Shown one piece after another: positions 9,572-18,347 of a stretch of 64,000 nt of DNA. The stretch's first letter is position 1. The number at the start of each line of letters is the position of its first letter. This DNA comes from 3-1-20CM-4-69-9 sp963833655. GTDB taxonomy: Bacteria > Actinomycetota > Thermoleophilia > Gaiellales > Gaiellaceae. The translations under genes and the position numbers were made by a program. The notes under the pieces were generated by a model, which did not search any database, was not told the origin of the DNA, and saw only the letters and a list, made by a program, of their open reading frames with translations. Location: the NCBI GenBank assembly GCA_963833655.1, contig CAWHYL010000001.1, positions 1 to 64,000 of the forward strand, written 5' to 3'.

Positions 9572-10507
9572 TCACGGCTGGTGGTGAACCGGCAAGTCGG
9601 CGTCTGACGACTGAATCGACTTCTTCGCCTGACCGTGGTTGAACGCGCATACGATCAGCACGCACTGGAAGCCAGCGTTGTGCTTTGCGGCGTTTCCAGT
9701 TCCAGGAGGTGGAGCTGGATTGGGGCACTCTTCGGGAGGGCCTAGGTAGAAGCTCATGCTCATGCCACCGCCAGCGTTTAGATCCGCGACGTTGTCGGAA
9801 ACGGTGTAGAACGGGAAGAAGCTGCAGATTCGCTCCCGGATTGACAGTCCTGTGCCGGCGTTGCCGAGGAAGGTATTTCCGGAGACCATCGCGACGGTAT
9901 CGGTGAGAGAGGCGCCGTCACCGGCGTTGTGAACGACGAGGCTGTCCTGGAGCAAGCTGAGCGAGTCCTCGAGCGCCCGGATCCCTGCACCTCCGTTGTC
10001 GCTGAGATGGTCGCGAATCATTCGAAACGGTCGATCGAAGGCTACAAACACGCCGTCGCCGGTATTCGCGGAGATCGTGCTGTCGGCGATTGTCGTCGCG
10101 GCACCGCTGTCACCATTGATGCCCACTCGGTTGTTACGAATCAGCAGGTGCTCGAGCTGAACAGTCGCACCATGATGGAACGGGTTCGTGACAGCGATCC
10201 CCGTATCGAAGCCTCGGATCGATCCGTTTTCGACGACCACATGGCCATCGCTCCCGTCGCTCATCTGCACACCCACACCGGTGCCCGAGCCGAGCAAGTC
10301 ATGGCCGTTGAGATCGATCGTGACGTCAACTCCTCCGGCGACCGTCAGCCCGTCTCCTTGGCAGACAAGGTCAGCCGTGAGCACCACGTTGGTTGTCACG
10401 AGATCGCTGCATGCCAGGGTGTTGGCCGACGCGCCGCCCGATGGACTTACCACGGAGGCCAACGCCAAAGCGGCTGCGAGCGACAGGACTCGACCGCGCA
10501 TCACCAT
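9572..10507 (-). CDS. Secreted right-handed parallel beta-helix protein
   Basis: A 311-aa exoprotein. N-terminal signal peptide (LSLAAALALASVVSPSGGAS), mature start near NTLACSDLVTTNVV, then repeated short beta-strand rungs rich in N, G, I and T, such as IDLNGHDLLGSG, VVVENGSIRGFDTGIAV, LIRNNRVGINGDSG and STISANTGDGVFV, as in pectate-lyase-like solenoids. No catalytic set is recognisable. It is paralogous to the protein at 11437: both have CxxL..TNV/TTLTA.L near the N-terminus, DGL.VAG and IDL.GH. The two are divergently transcribed within a putative tRNA-associated island. ATG 10507 follows a purine-rich GAGGGGGG. Confidence 0.8.
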   Translation of the reverse strand: MVMRGRVLSLAAALALASVVSPSGGASANTLACSDLVTTNVVLTADLVCQGDGLTVAGGVDVTIDLNGHDLLGSGTGVGVQMSDGSDGHVVVENGSIRGFDTGIAVTNPFHHGATVQLEHLLIRNNRVGINGDSGAATTIADSTISANTGDGVFVAFDRPFRMIRDHLSDNGGAGIRALEDSLSLLQDSLVVHNAGDGASLTDTVAMVSGNTFLGNAGTGLSIRERICSFFPFYTVSDNVADLNAGGGMSMSFYLGPPEECPNPAPPPGTGNAAKHNAGFQCVLIVCAFNHGQAKKSIQSSDADLPVHHQP

Positions 10508-10687
10508 CCCCCCTCGATCCGAGCGACAACCGACAGCGAGGCTATTCCTCGGTCGGCAGGCAAGTCAACCCCAACCCTGGAATTCACGGGAGTAAACGGC
10601 GGTCGCGCGTGAACTCGCACGCCCGTTCGACGCACGCCCGTTCGACTGCCCCTGAGTAGGCGCCAGCCCACCGCTCCCGAGGTTCGG

Positions 10688-10981
10688 CTACGCGCGAATG
10701 CCGAGGAAGGCGCGAAACGCAAGCAGAGCAACCGCGGTGCCGCCAAGACCCACGACGACGATCTGGTACATCCATTGGCGCTGATTCCAATGGGCCTCGA
10801 TGCGGCTGGGCGACGGGCCGCCGCACTGCACTTGTTGATGCGCGCAGTACCACTCGGCCAGTTCGGCGCGGTTCATCCGGTCTTGCTTGTTCCGGTGATC
10901 CGCGATCGCCGCCAGACCGATCGTCGCGGCCAGCGCCACACAAATGATCAAGACGAGATGACGCCGCGCGATCCTGAGCAC
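10688..10981 (-). CDS. Small two-helix membrane protein
   Basis: A 97-aa protein with hydrophobic segments at residues 8-25 (LVLIICVALAATIGLAA) and about 73-92 (IVVVGLGGTAVALLAF). The loop between them contains CAHQQVQC, a possible disulfide. Family not recognised. It lies upstream of and in the same direction as the left beta-helix gene, inside the putative island. Confidence 0.55.
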   Translation of the reverse strand: MLRIARRHLVLIICVALAATIGLAAIADHRNKQDRMNRAELAEWYCAHQQVQCGGPSPSRIEAHWNQRQWMYQIVVVGLGGTAVALLAFRAFLGIRA

Positions 10982-11436
10982 ACTGGATTATGACCCCGCG
11001 CGTGCCAAGCGTTGTCGACCGCGGCATCCCGTGATCGCGAGCGTGCTCTCCGTCCCTTGTTTCAAGGGGCGGGCGGGCGCGGGCGTCCGCGGCCGCATTC
11101 ACGTCGCCGATCCGCCCCTGGAGCTGACATCGGTCGCTCCAGTAACCGTTCGTGAGCGAGCGTCATCGCACCCTTTTAGATCCGCAGCTCAGTTTCGCTT
11201 CGAGCGGGTTCGACCTGTCGGCCTGCACGCGCGGCGCCGCCACAGGTTCTTTGGGTTTCTCAGTGCACCCCGAGCAGATCGCGGCTGATCAGGAAACTCA
11301 AAGGGGCTGAGTGTCCGCTATTCCCTCAGCACGGTGACCCCTAGACGATCGAGCAGTTCTCTCGGGACTGCCTTGAGGTTCGGGTGATGGGTTCCTACGG
11401 TCGGTGTTACAGCTCTGTCGACGGAAGGAAGCCGCG
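10982..11436. other. Intergenic region between divergent island genes
   Basis: No gene recognised. It should hold the promoters for the leftward membrane/beta-helix genes and the rightward beta-helix gene, but I could not pick a convincing -35/-10 pair. Confidence 0.4.
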
Positions 11437-12342
11437 GTGCAATTTCTTGGGGTGTCACTCGTGTCCGCCGTTACGGCGCTCGCCGTCGGAGGTGCAGCGC
11501 TCGGTGCTTCGTCGCCGGCCGTTGGGTGTGGCACGGTCATTACGCAGAACACGACGCTCACCGCGAACCTCAGGGGTTGCGCAGACGGACTCATAGTGGC
11601 GGGCAACGGGATCACGCTCGATCTCCACGGCCATTCGATCTCCGGCATTGCGACGCCCTTCAGTAGGGGCATCGAGGTCAGCGGTCAAGATGTCACGGTC
11701 AAAAACGGGAGCATCGCGGCCTTCGGCTTCGGAGTACATGCAGAACCCCCGGCGCTCTCGTCGCCGAAGCCAAGCCTTCACATGCAGTCACTGAAGGTGT
11801 TCGGGAACACCGTTGGAGTGAGGCTTGGTTCCCTCGGTCAGACTTCTCCCGCATCGAGCATTGAGTCGAGCCAAGTCATCGGCAACACGACCTACGGCGT
11901 CGATTTCGACTACACCAATTTGGTTGTGACCAACAGCACCATCGATGGAAACGGCTCGCATGGTGTCCACGAAGTCGAAGCCGTTGGCCTTTTCACGAAC
12001 AACGACGTCTCCCAGAACGGAGGAGACGGGATCTATGCCTCCGACATCGTCACCTCTCAGGGAGGTGGCCTTTTCGGCAACACCCTCAACGGCAACGGCA
12101 GGAACGGGTATGAGTACAACCAGTCCTACGGAGATGCATATCCCCATCTCGAGAACAACCGAGCCGACCGCAATGCACAACTGGGGTTGTTTTTGTTCGG
12201 CGACGGCGGCGCATGGGCAAATCTGGACGGCGGCGGCAACAGCGCCAAGGGGAACGGCGACACGCGTCAATGCGCTGTGCAGGACCTGATCAACACGATC
12301 CCGCCGGAAGCACTTGTCTGCAACAGGAATCCCAGCCGCTAG
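11437..12342 (+). CDS. Secreted beta-helix protein, paralogue of the 9572-10507 product
   Basis: About 301 aa. Signal peptide with hydrophobic core VSAVTALAVGGAALGASS, then a parallel beta-helix solenoid with rungs such as ITLDLHGHSISGIA, VTVKNGSIAAFGFGVHA, NLVVTNSTIDGNGSHGV and NNDVSQNGGDGIYA. I chose GTG 11437 because GGAAGGAAG lies 8 bases upstream; the frame is open to 11404. Function unknown; carbohydrate binding or lyase activity is only a fold-based guess. The C-terminus carries two cysteines (RQCAVQDL, LVCNRNPSR), matched by Cys-containing ends in the paralogue. Confidence 0.8.
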   Translation: MQFLGVSLVSAVTALAVGGAALGASSPAVGCGTVITQNTTLTANLRGCADGLIVAGNGITLDLHGHSISGIATPFSRGIEVSGQDVTVKNGSIAAFGFGVHAEPPALSSPKPSLHMQSLKVFGNTVGVRLGSLGQTSPASSIESSQVIGNTTYGVDFDYTNLVVTNSTIDGNGSHGVHEVEAVGLFTNNDVSQNGGDGIYASDIVTSQGGGLFGNTLNGNGRNGYEYNQSYGDAYPHLENNRADRNAQLGLFLFGDGGAWANLDGGGNSAKGNGDTRQCAVQDLINTIPPEALVCNRNPSR

Positions 12343-12977
12343 GTAAGCGCCTCGCGAATCACTCGCGTTGGTTGCGCGGCGCCATGGCGTGATGCTAAAT
12401 CTGGAACCGCACGTCGCGCGCTCCCCGGTGCGGCGGCATCGTGCGGCTTGGCCTCGCTCGACGTTCCTGCACCTACATATTGCGTCGATCTCGGCGAACC
12501 CGGCTCGACAGTTTGTCGCCGGGCGATCCTCTACCGGCTCATCTGGAGGAGCCGCTCGATGAGCCGCATCTCGCGCGAGCTCGTGCCAAGGCTTCGACGT
12601 TCCTAGCCGAGGTTCATCAACGGCCTTCCGCTGCAACCGTCAGGGGCGCGTCGGGTTCGATCCCAGGTGCGCGGACCGTTTTTCCGGCTACGGCTCTAGC
12701 GAGGACACGTGATGACCGGCCCTCCGACGAAGGGGAAGCCGTCGACGCCGTAGTGGTGCCCATGTGCGCAGCCGCCGAGCGTCAGCTCGGAAAGGGTTCC
12801 AAGCATCGTCAGCTGCGGCGGTTCATAACGCGGCGGCTCACGATCGTCTGCTGGCCGCTGAGCGGGCGTCTCCATGATCGGAACGTAGTTGCGGCCGCGA
12901 CGAGCGCCACCGCCGAAGGTCTACATCGTCTTGGTCTGGAACCGCCGGCGGCGCGCGTCGCAGTCTTCAGCTCGTCG
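12343..12977. other. Gene-free stretch at the right end of the putative island
   Basis: No protein-like frame found. It contains the second copy of the tRNA-Val 3' sequence at 12654-12672. Confidence 0.5.
12654..12672 (+). repeat. Putative attR: 19-bp copy of the tRNA-Val 3' segment
   Basis: Identical to 9218-9236, same orientation, not part of a complete tRNA here: no matching acceptor or anticodon arm is present upstream. With the tRNA copy it bounds about 3.4 kb holding the beta-helix genes. Confidence 0.55.
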
Positions 12978-13211
12978 CTAGCCGCAGAGCGAAGACTTGT
13001 ACTGCTCGAGCGTCGGCCCGAACGGCGTCACCTCTCGAACAGCCTGTCCGAGCGGGTGCTGGGTCTGAGCCGAGTTAGGTGCCGACCACCCCATGAAACC
13101 GCCGAACGCCGCACAACCTCCGGATTGCGGCGGCCCAGCGGCGGCGCCGCCGGCGCCGCCGAGCGCGACGGCTCCACTGATGACGAGACTGCAGAACGCT
13201 CCCCTGTACAT
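12978..13211 (-). CDS. Small secreted protein, unknown
   Basis: A 77-aa product from ATG 13211, preceded by AAAGGA 8 bases upstream. Hydrophobic signal segment FCSLVISGAVALGGAGGAAA with AxA-like cleavage near residue 25, then a mature part of about 50 residues rich in G, S and P and ending YKSSLCG. Family not recognised. The clear ribosome binding site and signal peptide support a real gene. Confidence 0.55.
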   Translation of the reverse strand: MYRGAFCSLVISGAVALGGAGGAAAGPPQSGGCAAFGGFMGWSAPNSAQTQHPLGQAVREVTPFGPTLEQYKSSLCG

Positions 13212-13339
13212 CCTGTTGTCCTTTCTCTCTGACGGCTTGGCTTCTGAAGCGTACGCACACAGACCCTCGACCTTCGTCCAATCTTCAGGCGACAAAGGTC
13301 GCTGCAAGCACACGACACCCCATAAGAAAGGAGAAGTGC

Positions 13340-13774
13340 ATGACCGGAAAATCAGCATTCACCGAAGAGGAGTGGGACCTGCTGCGCGAAGCGCCGGGAA
13401 ACGCCGGGATGATGGTCGTCATGGCAGAAGGCGGCGGCACCTTCCGCGAGACCTACGCCCTCGCGAAGGGCTACGCGGACGCGCGCAAGCAGCACGGCGC
13501 AAGCGAGTTCCTCGACGAGCTGGTCGCCGCCGGGCCGAAGCGAGGCCCGCGCACTCACTCGACCGAGGAGCTGCGTGAGCAGACCCTGACCGACCTGCGC
13601 AACTCCGCTGCGCTCCTACGCAGCAAGGCCACACCGGAGGACCTCGAGAGCTACCGGGCATTCGTGCTCGCGCTCGGCGAGCGCGTGGCCGAGGCGCACA
13701 AGGAGGGCGGAGAGAGCGTCTCCGAGCGCGAGCGGGCGGCCCTGACGGACATCGAGGCGGCCCTCACCGGCTGA
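13340..13774 (+). CDS. Conserved hypothetical soluble protein
   Basis: A 144-aa, charged, probably helical protein with strong AAAGGAG 7 bases before ATG. It begins TGKSAFTEEEWDLLREAPGN and has a central GGGTFRETYALAKGYADARK. No membrane segment, signal peptide or catalytic motif seen. The sequence resembles an uncharacterised actinobacterial family, recalled rather than checked. It is followed by a DUF7144-like membrane gene on the same strand. Confidence 0.75.
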   Translation: MTGKSAFTEEEWDLLREAPGNAGMMVVMAEGGGTFRETYALAKGYADARKQHGASEFLDELVAAGPKRGPRTHSTEELREQTLTDLRNSAALLRSKATPEDLESYRAFVLALGERVAEAHKEGGESVSERERAALTDIEAALTG

Positions 13775-13884
13775 ATCACCCTCGTCGGGTAGGCCGATCT
13801 CGTCCGCCCGGCCCGGAAGAATGCGCGCGACCGCACGAAGTGCGTCGACGAGCCCCCATCGGCGCACGCGACCAAGGAGGTCGG

Positions 13885-14307
13885 ATGACGAGTACCGCCT
13901 ACCGCGGCAGCGCGGCCCGGCCGATGGCTGGCTGGATCGTGTTTGCTGCGGCGATGATGATGGTGATCGGCTCGATCGACTTCATCGAGGGGTTGATCGC
14001 GGTGATCCGCAAGCAGTACTACGTGCTGACACCGAGCCAGATCGTCGTCTTCAACGTGACGACCTGGGGCTGGCTGACGCTGCTCTGGGGGATCGTGCTG
14101 TTCCTTGCCGGCATGGCTCTCTGGACAGGGCAGAGCTGGGCACGCTGGTTCACGATCGTCGTGGTGTCGATCAACATCCTCGGGCAGTTGCTCTGGCTCG
14201 GGTCGTCTTCGTACCCGCTGTGGACGTTGACCGCGATCGCACTGGGCATCATCGTGATCTACGCGTTGACCGTTCGCTGGGAGGGCTACCCAGACGCTGT
14301 CAGCTGA
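13885..14307 (+). CDS. DUF7144-like integral membrane protein
   Basis: A 140-aa protein with four transmembrane helices: about residues 14-36 (WIVFAAAMMMVIGSIDFIEG), 58-80 (TTWGWLTLLWGIVLFLAGMA), 90-108 (FTIVVVSINILGQLLWL) and 113-131. ATG 13885 has AAGGAGG 4 bases upstream, which decides it over an upstream in-frame start. The four-helix pattern with a conserved LIAVIRKQYYV loop resembles the DUF7144 family. Function unknown. Confidence 0.8.
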   Translation: MTSTAYRGSAARPMAGWIVFAAAMMMVIGSIDFIEGLIAVIRKQYYVLTPSQIVVFNVTTWGWLTLLWGIVLFLAGMALWTGQSWARWFTIVVVSINILGQLLWLGSSSYPLWTLTAIALGIIVIYALTVRWEGYPDAVS

Positions 14308-14367
14308 CAGGCAGAGTCGCGAGTGGAGGAGACCGAGGCTCCTCCGCTCGCGGCTAGAGTCCCGGCG

Positions 14368-15066
14368 ATGCCGGCGCCGATCGTCCTCGTTCCCGGTTTC
14401 TGGCTCGGCGCCTGGGCGTGGGACGACGTCGCGGCAGCGCTACGCGCGGCCGGCCACGACGTCACAGCGCTGACGCTGCCCGGTCTCGAGTCGGCCGACG
14501 TCGACCGCTCGAAGGTCACGTTCGCCGACCATGTCGACGCCATCGTCGAGGCGGTCGAAGCTGCCGGCGCGACCGCAGTGCTCGCTGTGCACAGCGGCGC
14601 CGGCGCGACCGGCTACGCCGCCAGCGACCGCGCGCCCGAGCGCATCGCGGCGATGGTCTACGTCGACTCCGGGCCGGCCATCGGTCCTCTCGATCCCAGC
14701 TTCGACGCCGTCGACAAGCCCCTCGTGTGGGACGAGATCGAGGCGGAGGAGAACCTCGACGGCCTGAGCGAGGAACAGAAGGAGACGTTCCGGCAGCGTG
14801 CCGTGCCCGAGCCGGGAGACGCGATGCGCGGCTCCGCCGACCTCACGAACGACGCCCGCCTCGACATTCCGACGACTGCGATCTGCACGGGCTTCAGCTC
14901 CGAGCAGTACAAGGCGGCGATCGCCGAGGGATACAACTGGTTGGCCGGCTTCAACGAGCTGCACACCATCAGCTGGGTCGACCTGCCGACGAGTCATTGG
15001 CCGATGTGGTCGCGGCCGCGCGAGCTCGCGCAGATCATCGGCGACGTCGCGGCGACCGCGACGTGA
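14368..15066 (+). CDS. Alpha/beta hydrolase
   Basis: A 232-aa alpha/beta-hydrolase fold protein starting PAPIVLVPGFWLGAWAW. The oxyanion HG-type loop is PGFWLG, the nucleophile elbow is VHSGAG (Ser within HSGAG rather than GxSxG with Gly first), and the catalytic His is in LPTSHWPMWSRP near the C-terminus. Similar to small salicylate-esterase-like hydrolases; substrate unknown. ATG 14368 starts the fold immediately; an in-frame ATG-less upstream extension looks non-homologous. Confidence 0.85.
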   Translation: MPAPIVLVPGFWLGAWAWDDVAAALRAAGHDVTALTLPGLESADVDRSKVTFADHVDAIVEAVEAAGATAVLAVHSGAGATGYAASDRAPERIAAMVYVDSGPAIGPLDPSFDAVDKPLVWDEIEAEENLDGLSEEQKETFRQRAVPEPGDAMRGSADLTNDARLDIPTTAICTGFSSEQYKAAIAEGYNWLAGFNELHTISWVDLPTSHWPMWSRPRELAQIIGDVAATAT

Positions 15067-15121
15067 ACCCATCCGCCGGACCGAAGCCGAAGCGCTTCAC
15101 TGCCATTACGCTAACGCGGTC

Positions 15122-16105
15122 ATGAAGCGTCTCGCGTTCGTCGCCGTTCTCGTCCTGGCCGTCACGTCGTCGGCGCAGGCAGCACCGGCGGCGATCCCGG
15201 CACACGTGTACGCGCCGTACTTCGAGACCTGGACGGCGGACAGCCTCACGACGACGGCGCAGCAGTCCGGTGCGCGGTACTTCACGCTCGCCTTCCTCGA
15301 GACGCTCTCGAAGTCGTCCTGCACGCTCGCCTGGAACGGCAGCAAGTCCGACCCCGTCACGAACAACCACTACGCCGACGACATCGCGGCGCTGCGCGCG
15401 CTCGGCGGTGACGTGATCCCGTCGTTCGGCGGTTGGAGCGCAGACCAGGGCGGCACGGAGATCGCCGACTCGTGCAAGAACGTCAACACGATCGCCGCCG
15501 CGTACGAAGACGTGATCACGCGCTACAACGTCACGCGCCTCGACATGGACGTCGAGGGCAGATCGCTCAACCGCAGCGACGGCATCGACCGTCGCAACAA
15601 GGCACTTGCGCTCGTCGAGCAGTGGGCCGCTGCGCAGAAGCGCCCGTTCCAGGTGAGCTACACGCTGCCGACGTCGGCCTCGGGCCTCGAGCCGTCGGGC
15701 GTCGCCGTCCTGCAGAACGCCGTCGCGAACGGCACGCGCGTCGACGTCGTCAACATCATGGCGTTCGACTACTACGATCGCGTCACGACCGACATGGGCG
15801 CGGCCGCAGTGAATGCCGCGGACGGAACGGCCGCGCAGCTTGCCGCGATCGGCCTCAGCGCGAGGATCGGGATCACGCTGATGCCCGGGCTCGACGACTA
15901 TCCGAAGAAGACGGAGAAGACGACCGTCGCCGATGCGCAGCAGGTCCTCGGCTACGCGCAGGCCAACGGCGTCGACACGCTGTCGATCTGGGCGATCCAG
16001 CGCGACAACGGCGGCTGTCCCGGCGTGACCGGCTCGAACAGCTGCTCCGGGATCGTCCAGGGCACGTGGGACTTCAGCCACGTGCTCCAGCCCTTCACCG
16101 GCTAG
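15122..16105 (+). CDS. Secreted GH18-type chitinase-like protein
   Basis: A 327-aa exoprotein with signal peptide KRLAFVAVLVLAVTSSAQA and a TIM-barrel domain. The GH18 catalytic signature DxDxE is present as RLDMDVEGRSL near residue 140, with VIPSFGGWSA upstream and DVVNIMAFDYYD downstream, all characteristic of chitinase-like GH18 proteins. No carbohydrate-binding module is seen. Probable substrate is chitin or another GlcNAc polymer, by family inference. A sulfotransferase gene follows after 3 bases. Confidence 0.88.
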   Translation: MKRLAFVAVLVLAVTSSAQAAPAAIPAHVYAPYFETWTADSLTTTAQQSGARYFTLAFLETLSKSSCTLAWNGSKSDPVTNNHYADDIAALRALGGDVIPSFGGWSADQGGTEIADSCKNVNTIAAAYEDVITRYNVTRLDMDVEGRSLNRSDGIDRRNKALALVEQWAAAQKRPFQVSYTLPTSASGLEPSGVAVLQNAVANGTRVDVVNIMAFDYYDRVTTDMGAAAVNAADGTAAQLAAIGLSARIGITLMPGLDDYPKKTEKTTVADAQQVLGYAQANGVDTLSIWAIQRDNGGCPGVTGSNSCSGIVQGTWDFSHVLQPFTG

Positions 16106-16108
16106 CGG

Positions 16109-16969
16109 TTGGCGCAGCGGTTCCGTCTGCCCGCGGAGCTCGTTCCGGCGCTGCCGGCGCCTGCCCGCAAGCTGCTCCGTGGGACGTTTCGTACCTACGG
16201 TCTGGCGACCGCCGACCTCCGGCCGCTGCCGGACTTCCTCATCCTCGGCGCGCAGAAGGCCGGCACGACGGCGCTCTACGCGTACCTCCGCTGGCACCCG
16301 CAGATCACCGGGCCGTCGTTCAAGGAGGTCAGCTTCTTCGATCGCCACTACGCGCGCGGCGAGCGCTGGTACCGCGCGCACCTGCCGATCCGCCGCAGCG
16401 GGCTCGTCGGGGAGGCAAGTCCCAGCTACCTCTTCCACCCGCTCGCACCGGAGCGCGTTGCGCGGCTCGTTCCGCACGCGCGGCTGATCGCGCTGCTACG
16501 CAATCCGGTTGACCGCGCGTTCTCGCACTACCAGCACGAGGTTGCGTTGGGTCGGGAGGAGCTGCCGTTCGACGACGCCCTCGCGCACGAGGAGGAGCGG
16601 ATGGAGGGTGAGCTCGACCGGATGCTGCGCGACCCGGCCTACTTCAGCTACCCGTGGTGGAACTACACCTACGCCGCGCGCGGTCGCTATGCCGAGCAGC
16701 TCGAGCGCTGGCTGGCGGTGTTCCCGCGCGAGCAGCTCCTGGTCGTCATCACGGAGGAGCTGGCGGCCGACACGGCCGGGGCATACGAGCGTGTGCTGGA
16801 CTTCCTCGGTGTCGAGGCGCGCGGCCTCGAGTCGTATCCGCGAATCTTCGAGCGCGACTACGGCGGGATGGACGCCGCGACGCGCGCGATGCTCGAGGAC
16901 GAGTTCGCCGAGCCGAACCGCCGGCTCGAGGAGCTGCTCGATCGCGACCTGCCCTGGTTCAAAAAGTGA
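16109..16969 (+). CDS. PAPS-dependent sulfotransferase
   Basis: A 286-aa sulfotransferase of the heparan-sulfate type. The 5'-phosphosulfate loop is FLILGAQKAGTTALYAYL near residues 43-60 and the 3'-phosphate site is LIALLRNPVDRAFSHY near 128-143. KEVSFFDRHY matches the family's substrate-site region. It would transfer sulfate from PAPS to an unidentified acceptor, plausibly a surface glycan. Start is TTG 16109, 3 bases after the GH18 stop, so the two are likely co-transcribed. Confidence 0.88.
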   Translation: MAQRFRLPAELVPALPAPARKLLRGTFRTYGLATADLRPLPDFLILGAQKAGTTALYAYLRWHPQITGPSFKEVSFFDRHYARGERWYRAHLPIRRSGLVGEASPSYLFHPLAPERVARLVPHARLIALLRNPVDRAFSHYQHEVALGREELPFDDALAHEEERMEGELDRMLRDPAYFSYPWWNYTYAARGRYAEQLERWLAVFPREQLLVVITEELAADTAGAYERVLDFLGVEARGLESYPRIFERDYGGMDAATRAMLEDEFAEPNRRLEELLDRDLPWFKK

Positions 16970-17186
16970 GCCCCGGCAGCTTGCGGCTTGCGCCGGGGCT
17001 CGCACCATGGAAGTTCCTGCACCAGTTGTGATGCCGCCCGCGGCGGTTCCTTGCGCCTGATCCTCCGAACGAGTGAATTGCGACGGGCGCTCCCCCGGAC
17101 GAAGGACGCATGTGTTCGCGTTCGCTCACAGAGTCCGCGCAGTGACTGCGGTTCATGCGCGACAGCGCTGAGCGAAGGGGTGGGAG

Positions 17187-17378
17187 ATGGCGAAAACGAG
17201 CTCAACCAAGCGGGGCGTGGCGATCATCGCGGTGATCTCGGCCCTCGCGGCCCTGGCCGGGCCCGGCGTTGCGTCGGCCGCTCCGAAGACGACGGGCTCC
17301 GCACCTGCGGCTGCGCCGTCCGTGGGCGGCTTCGGCGAGATTGCCTGCTGGGCCGAAGACACCAGCTGGGCGTCCTAG
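17187..17378 (+). CDS. Small secreted peptide, unknown
   Basis: A 63-aa product: basic N-terminus, hydrophobic core GVAIIAVISALAALAGPGVA, AxA-type cleavage near ASAAP, and a short mature part of about 30 residues ending EIACWAEDTSWAS. A GGGTGGGAG purine tract precedes ATG. No homologue recognised. Confidence 0.5.
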   Translation: MAKTSSTKRGVAIIAVISALAALAGPGVASAAPKTTGSAPAAAPSVGGFGEIACWAEDTSWAS

Positions 17379-17429
17379 CGACCCGACGTCTGCTCAAGCA
17401 AGGCGGCCCGTAGCCCGATACCTCGGGCT

Positions 17430-17774
17430 ATGGGTCGCGCCTTCGGTCTCATCTCGATCGTCGTCTCGCTCGCACTCGTCGGGATCCTCTGGGCGTTGAC
17501 GATGCAACACAGCGGTCCGACGTCCGCGACGGCCAAGCGCGCCGAGAGCCAGGCCACAGCCGCCGTCAGCGGGATGAACTTCACGGCCGCGGCGACTCAG
17601 CTCGAGCTGTACCACGCCCAGAACGCGACGTATGCCGGCGCGAGCCTGCCGCCGTCGTTCGGCGTCACGTTCGTCCGCGCAGATGCCTCGTCGTACTGCC
17701 TCCAGTCGGGCATCGGCGGCACTGCGCAGCATTTCGCCGGCCCCGGCGGGGCCGCTGCCGCCGGTCCCTGCTAG
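17430..17774 (+). CDS. Membrane-anchored protein with pseudopilin-like tail
   Basis: A 114-aa protein with one N-terminal hydrophobic helix (FGLISIVVSLALVGILWAL) and an extracytoplasmic domain containing LELYHAQNATYAGASLPP and a cysteine pair (SYCLQS, AAGPC). The Y.A.N.TY..A motif resembles the C-terminal part of type II/IV pseudopilins, but no prepilin peptidase site is apparent. Assignment is tentative. Confidence 0.6.
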   Translation: MGRAFGLISIVVSLALVGILWALTMQHSGPTSATAKRAESQATAAVSGMNFTAAATQLELYHAQNATYAGASLPPSFGVTFVRADASSYCLQSGIGGTAQHFAGPGGAAAAGPC

Positions 17775-17813
17775 CGACAATCGCGATGTGACACTTCGGG
17801 GACGCGGCGGCGT

Positions 17814-18347
17814 ATGAGGGCCGTGAACGCGGTGACGAGCTCGTGGTCGGGCGTCCGCGTCGGCCGGCCGACGTTCGCCGAGGTTGCCGAGCGCGAGCTC
17901 GATGCCGTGCACCGTTACCTGCTCTTCCTCACCGGGAACCGCGCCGTCGCCGAGGATCTGACGGGAGAGACGTTCGAGAAGGCGTTCCGGACGTGGCGGC
18001 GCTTCGATCCGCGCCGCGGTGCCCCGCGAACGTGGCTTTGCCGGATCGCGCGGAGTGTTGCTCTGGATCACTTCCGTGCAGAGGAGCGCCGCCGCCGCCG
18101 CGAGGACCGCTTCGCGCGCGGCACAGCCGACGTCGTGGATGCAGAGCTCGGGCCGAGCGCGCTCGAGACGGCGCTCGCGCAGCTGCCGCCGGCCGAGCGT
18201 GAGGTCGTCGCGCTCCGCGTGCTGCTCGACTTCGACGGGCCGACGGCCGCGCGCGTGCTCGGAATCACTCCCACGGCCTGCTCGACGCGGCTGAGCAGAG
18301 CGCTGAAACGACTCGAGGAGCTGATCGACGATGAACGAGTTCGCTGA
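17814..18347 (+). CDS. ECF-type RNA polymerase sigma factor
   Basis: A 177-aa sigma-70 family protein with only regions 2 and 4. Region 2: LDAVHRYLLFLTGNRAVAED then TGETFEKAFRTWRRFDPRRG and WLCRIARSVALDHFR. Region 4: LAQLPPAEREVVALRVLLDF and LGITPTACSTRLSRALKRL. Its last 17 bases overlap the next gene, a membrane protein that probably acts as its anti-sigma partner. Target promoters cannot be told from this window. Confidence 0.92.
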   Translation: MRAVNAVTSSWSGVRVGRPTFAEVAERELDAVHRYLLFLTGNRAVAEDLTGETFEKAFRTWRRFDPRRGAPRTWLCRIARSVALDHFRAEERRRRREDRFARGTADVVDAELGPSALETALAQLPPAEREVVALRVLLDFDGPTAARVLGITPTACSTRLSRALKRLEELIDDERVR

